From: Bog-159 sp963709155
GTDB lineage: Bacteria > Acidobacteriota > Terriglobia > Bryobacterales > Bryobacteraceae
Length of the DNA: 64,000 nt
Assembly: GCA_963709155.1 (NCBI GenBank)
Contig: CAVPVD010000006.1
Span: 62,001-126,000 of the forward strand
Direction: 5' to 3'
Shown here: piece after piece, positions 62,514-64,000 of the stretch
How the letters are laid out: each line of letters starts with the position of its first letter
Numbering within the stretch: the stretch's first letter is position 1
The notes under the pieces: generated by a model
The model's database searches: none
The model's input: the letters and a program-made list of their open reading frames with translations, nothing else
What the model was told of the DNA's origin: nothing
Translations under genes and position numbers: made by a program

Positions 62514-62597
62514 GGTGGTGGGTGTTGGGTCGTAACCACCACCCATCACCCATAACCTATCACCGATCCGGAAGGACCCGGGAGCCGGTAAGCTCCC
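62514..62597. other. leuB-leuC spacer hairpins
   Basis: GGTGGTGG (62514-62521) can pair with CCACCACC (62536-62543), and GGGAGC (62580-62585) with GCTCCC (62592-62597) around a six-base loop. Neither has a U-run, so they may be RNA-processing or stability elements and not terminators. Confidence 0.4.
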
Positions 62598-62601
62598 AGG
62601 C

Positions 62602-63687
62602 CTATCCGATTGCGGCGCACACGGCTTCACCAACCTGTTCGGTGGTGGCCGGTACGCCCTTTGGTTTGAGGTCCGCCGTCACTCGTCCGCTACCCAGTAC
62701 GGTTTCAATCGCGGCGTTTACTCGGGCGGCTTCTTCCTTCAAACCGAAACTGTATTCCAGCATGGCCGCCACGGAGCCGATCGCTCCCAGCGGGTTGGCT
62801 TTATTCTGACCGGCGATGTCCGGCGCCGAGCCATGCACCGGCTCGTATAGTCCGACCCATGCGCCCGACGACTTGCGGCCGCCCAGCGATGCCGAGGGCA
62901 GCATGCCGATCGAACCGGCCAGCACGGCGCCCTCATCGCTGAGGATGTCGCCGAACATATTCTCCGTCAGTACAACGTCGAAACGGCGCGGATTCAGTAT
63001 CAACTGCATCGCGCAGTTATCCACCAGCAGATGATCCAGATCCACATCCGGATACCCGGCGGCGATTTCGACCACTACCTGCCGCCATAACTGCGAATTT
63101 TCGAGCACATTGGACTTATCCACCGAAGTCACCTTGTGGCGGCGGCCGCGCGCCAGGTGAAAAGCTACGTGCGATACCCGCTCGATCTCGGCGCGGGTAT
63201 AGGTCATCGTATTCACGGCTCGCGTTTCCGGCCCGCTGCCCGAAATGCCGCGCGGCGTGCCGTAATAGATGCCGCCGGTCAGTTCGCGGACGATGATCAT
63301 ATCCGTGCCTTCCACCAGAGAATTCTTCAGCGGCGATGAATCCAGCAGAGCGGCGAAGGTGCGCACCGGCCGCAGGTTGGCGAAGACTCCCAGCGCCTTG
63401 CGGATGCCCAGCAAGCCCTTCTCAGGCCGCATCTCCGGCGGGCAGTTGTCAAACTCCGGCAGGCCGACCGCGCCTAGCAGGGTGGCGTCGGCATCGGCCG
63501 CGAGGCGCGCGGTTTCATCCGGAAACGGACTGCCCGTCCGGTGAATCGCGATGCCGCCCAGCAGACCTTCCGCGATGTGCAGCGGATGCTTCCATTTTTC
63601 CGCCACATGGCGCAAGACGCGCACGGCTTCGCGCGTCACTTCCGTGCCGATGCCGTCGCCGGGCAGAACTAAGACGTGTAAGTTCAT
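62602..63687 (-). CDS. leuB: 3-isopropylmalate dehydrogenase
   Basis: 361 residues. The N-terminal VLPGDGIGTEVTREAVRVL and the NAD-binding LVDNCAMQLILNPRRFDVVLTENMFGDILSDE block are the LeuB signature; the later GSAPDIAGQNKANPLGAIGS is complete. It oxidatively decarboxylates 3-isopropylmalate. It starts nine bases after the leuA stop, so translation is likely coupled. Full length. Confidence 0.97.
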   Translation of the reverse strand: MNLHVLVLPGDGIGTEVTREAVRVLRHVAEKWKHPLHIAEGLLGGIAIHRTGSPFPDETARLAADADATLLGAVGLPEFDNCPPEMRPEKGLLGIRKALGVFANLRPVRTFAALLDSSPLKNSLVEGTDMIIVRELTGGIYYGTPRGISGSGPETRAVNTMTYTRAEIERVSHVAFHLARGRRHKVTSVDKSNVLENSQLWRQVVVEIAAGYPDVDLDHLLVDNCAMQLILNPRRFDVVLTENMFGDILSDEGAVLAGSIGMLPSASLGGRKSSGAWVGLYEPVHGSAPDIAGQNKANPLGAIGSVAAMLEYSFGLKEEAARVNAAIETVLGSGRVTADLKPKGVPATTEQVGEAVCAAIG

Positions 63688-63696
63688 ACGAGCTGG

Positions 63697-64000
63697 TCAG
63701 TCGGCGGCCACTTTCATCGCCATTGGACGCCCTTCAATCAACTCCACGATCTCTTCGTCCAACAGGCCCTTCTTGTTGTCCGCCAAATGCGTAAAACGGT
63801 CGTACAGCGCTTGCAACTCTTCTTTACTCAGGTCGTAGCCCAGGTCTTCGGTACGTTTTTTCAGTGCGTGGCGGCCGCTGTGTTTTCCCAGCACCAGTTT
63901 GCTTTCCGGCACGCCCACGCTGTGCGGGTCCATGATCTCGTAGGTGGTTTTTTCTTTCAGGTATCCATCCTGGTGGATGCCGGCCTCGTGCGCAAAAGCG
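63697..64000 (-). CDS. leuA: 2-isopropylmalate synthase, C-terminal part
   Basis: About 101 residues visible; the gene runs off the right edge. FAHEAGIHQDGYL (metal-site HxH) is followed by DPHSVGVPESKLVLGKHSGR, a LeuA hallmark, and ALYDRFTHLADNKKGLLDEE. It ends soon after (KVAAD), so the C-terminal leucine-feedback domain, if the protein has one, is absent; this suggests the short, non-allosteric form, but only the sequence beyond the window would settle it. First in the leuABCD run. Confidence 0.92.
   Translation of the reverse strand, partial: AFAHEAGIHQDGYLKEKTTYEIMDPHSVGVPESKLVLGKHSGRHALKKRTEDLGYDLSKEELQALYDRFTHLADNKKGLLDEEIVELIEGRPMAMKVAAD

Noticed and set aside
1..64000. CRISPR array or cas genes
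   Set aside because: No regularly spaced direct repeats or Cas-like proteins were found; the repeats seen are dispersed or pairs.
1..64000. Riboswitch or leader-peptide attenuator for arg or leu
   Set aside because: The argF leader has ARG boxes instead, and the leu operon's start lies outside the window.

Overview
The window is GC-rich chromosomal DNA from a free-living bacterium, most likely an acidobacterium of the Solibacter/Bryobacter type. That placement is inferred from gene content: an ADOP-type duplicated MacB-like permease, Ser/Thr kinases fused to TPR arms and paired with ECF sigma factors, HAF-repeat and FG-GAP-repeat secreted proteins, PQQ-like propellers, and a dnaG-rpoD pair. 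No rRNA gene is present to fix the taxonomy.

Layout. 1-3.2 kb: end of an Ig-like protein, a BlaI/M56 peptidase pair, a PAP2 phosphatase and a decayed secreted-protein gene. 3.2-7.4 kb: arginine operon argF-argG-argH-argR on the minus strand, with a paired ARG-box operator in front of argF. 7.4-8.8 kb: a compositionally distinct 1388-bp insertion with 24-bp inverted ends and an 8-bp target duplication, carrying three small unknown genes and no transposase. 8.9-10 kb: an HTH / histidine-kinase-like ATPase / STAS-like protein with its own promoter. 10.2-15.6 kb: a small secreted protein, an ECF sigma/Ser-Thr kinase pair and a secreted repeat protein. 16.2-22.4 kb: surface-glycan type genes (metallophosphoesterase, a Wzt-like ATPase missing core motifs, a frameshifted membrane protein, a methyltransferase, a beta-helix protein). 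22.4-26 kb: a PQQ-like/EF-hand protein and an S9 peptidase. 26-32.6 kb: TetR regulator divergent from a complete RND efflux operon. 32.7-42.7 kb: ADOP permease, FG-GAP and HAF proteins, a frameshifted kinase and an ECF-like sigma factor. 42.9-44.1 kb: an MNT antitoxin with a decayed HEPN toxin, then tRNA-Glu. 44.1-48 kb: RraA-like protein, a fused SudB-SudA/GltA-like flavoprotein (frameshifted) and a rubrerythrin. 48-51 kb: PQQ-like protein and a Gfo/Idh/MocA oxidoreductase. 51-56.7 kb: rpoD, dnaG and a YfhO-like membrane protein in one minus-strand run. 56.8-60.5 kb: hicA remnant, hicB and an McrBC-like restriction pair. 60.5-64 kb: leucine operon leuA-leuB-leuC-leuD.

How it works together. 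Two amino-acid operons, arginine with its own repressor and leucine, are core metabolism. Accessory genes are slotted between them: the inverted-repeat cassette beside arg, toxin-antitoxin remnants beside a tRNA, and HicB plus McrBC beside leu. A family of short covarying two-hairpin repeats (about 42 bp) occurs as four units at three sites, and one unit encodes part of a signal peptide. Several genes carry single-base frameshifts, often at homopolymer runs, so some of them may be sequence errors rather than dead genes.
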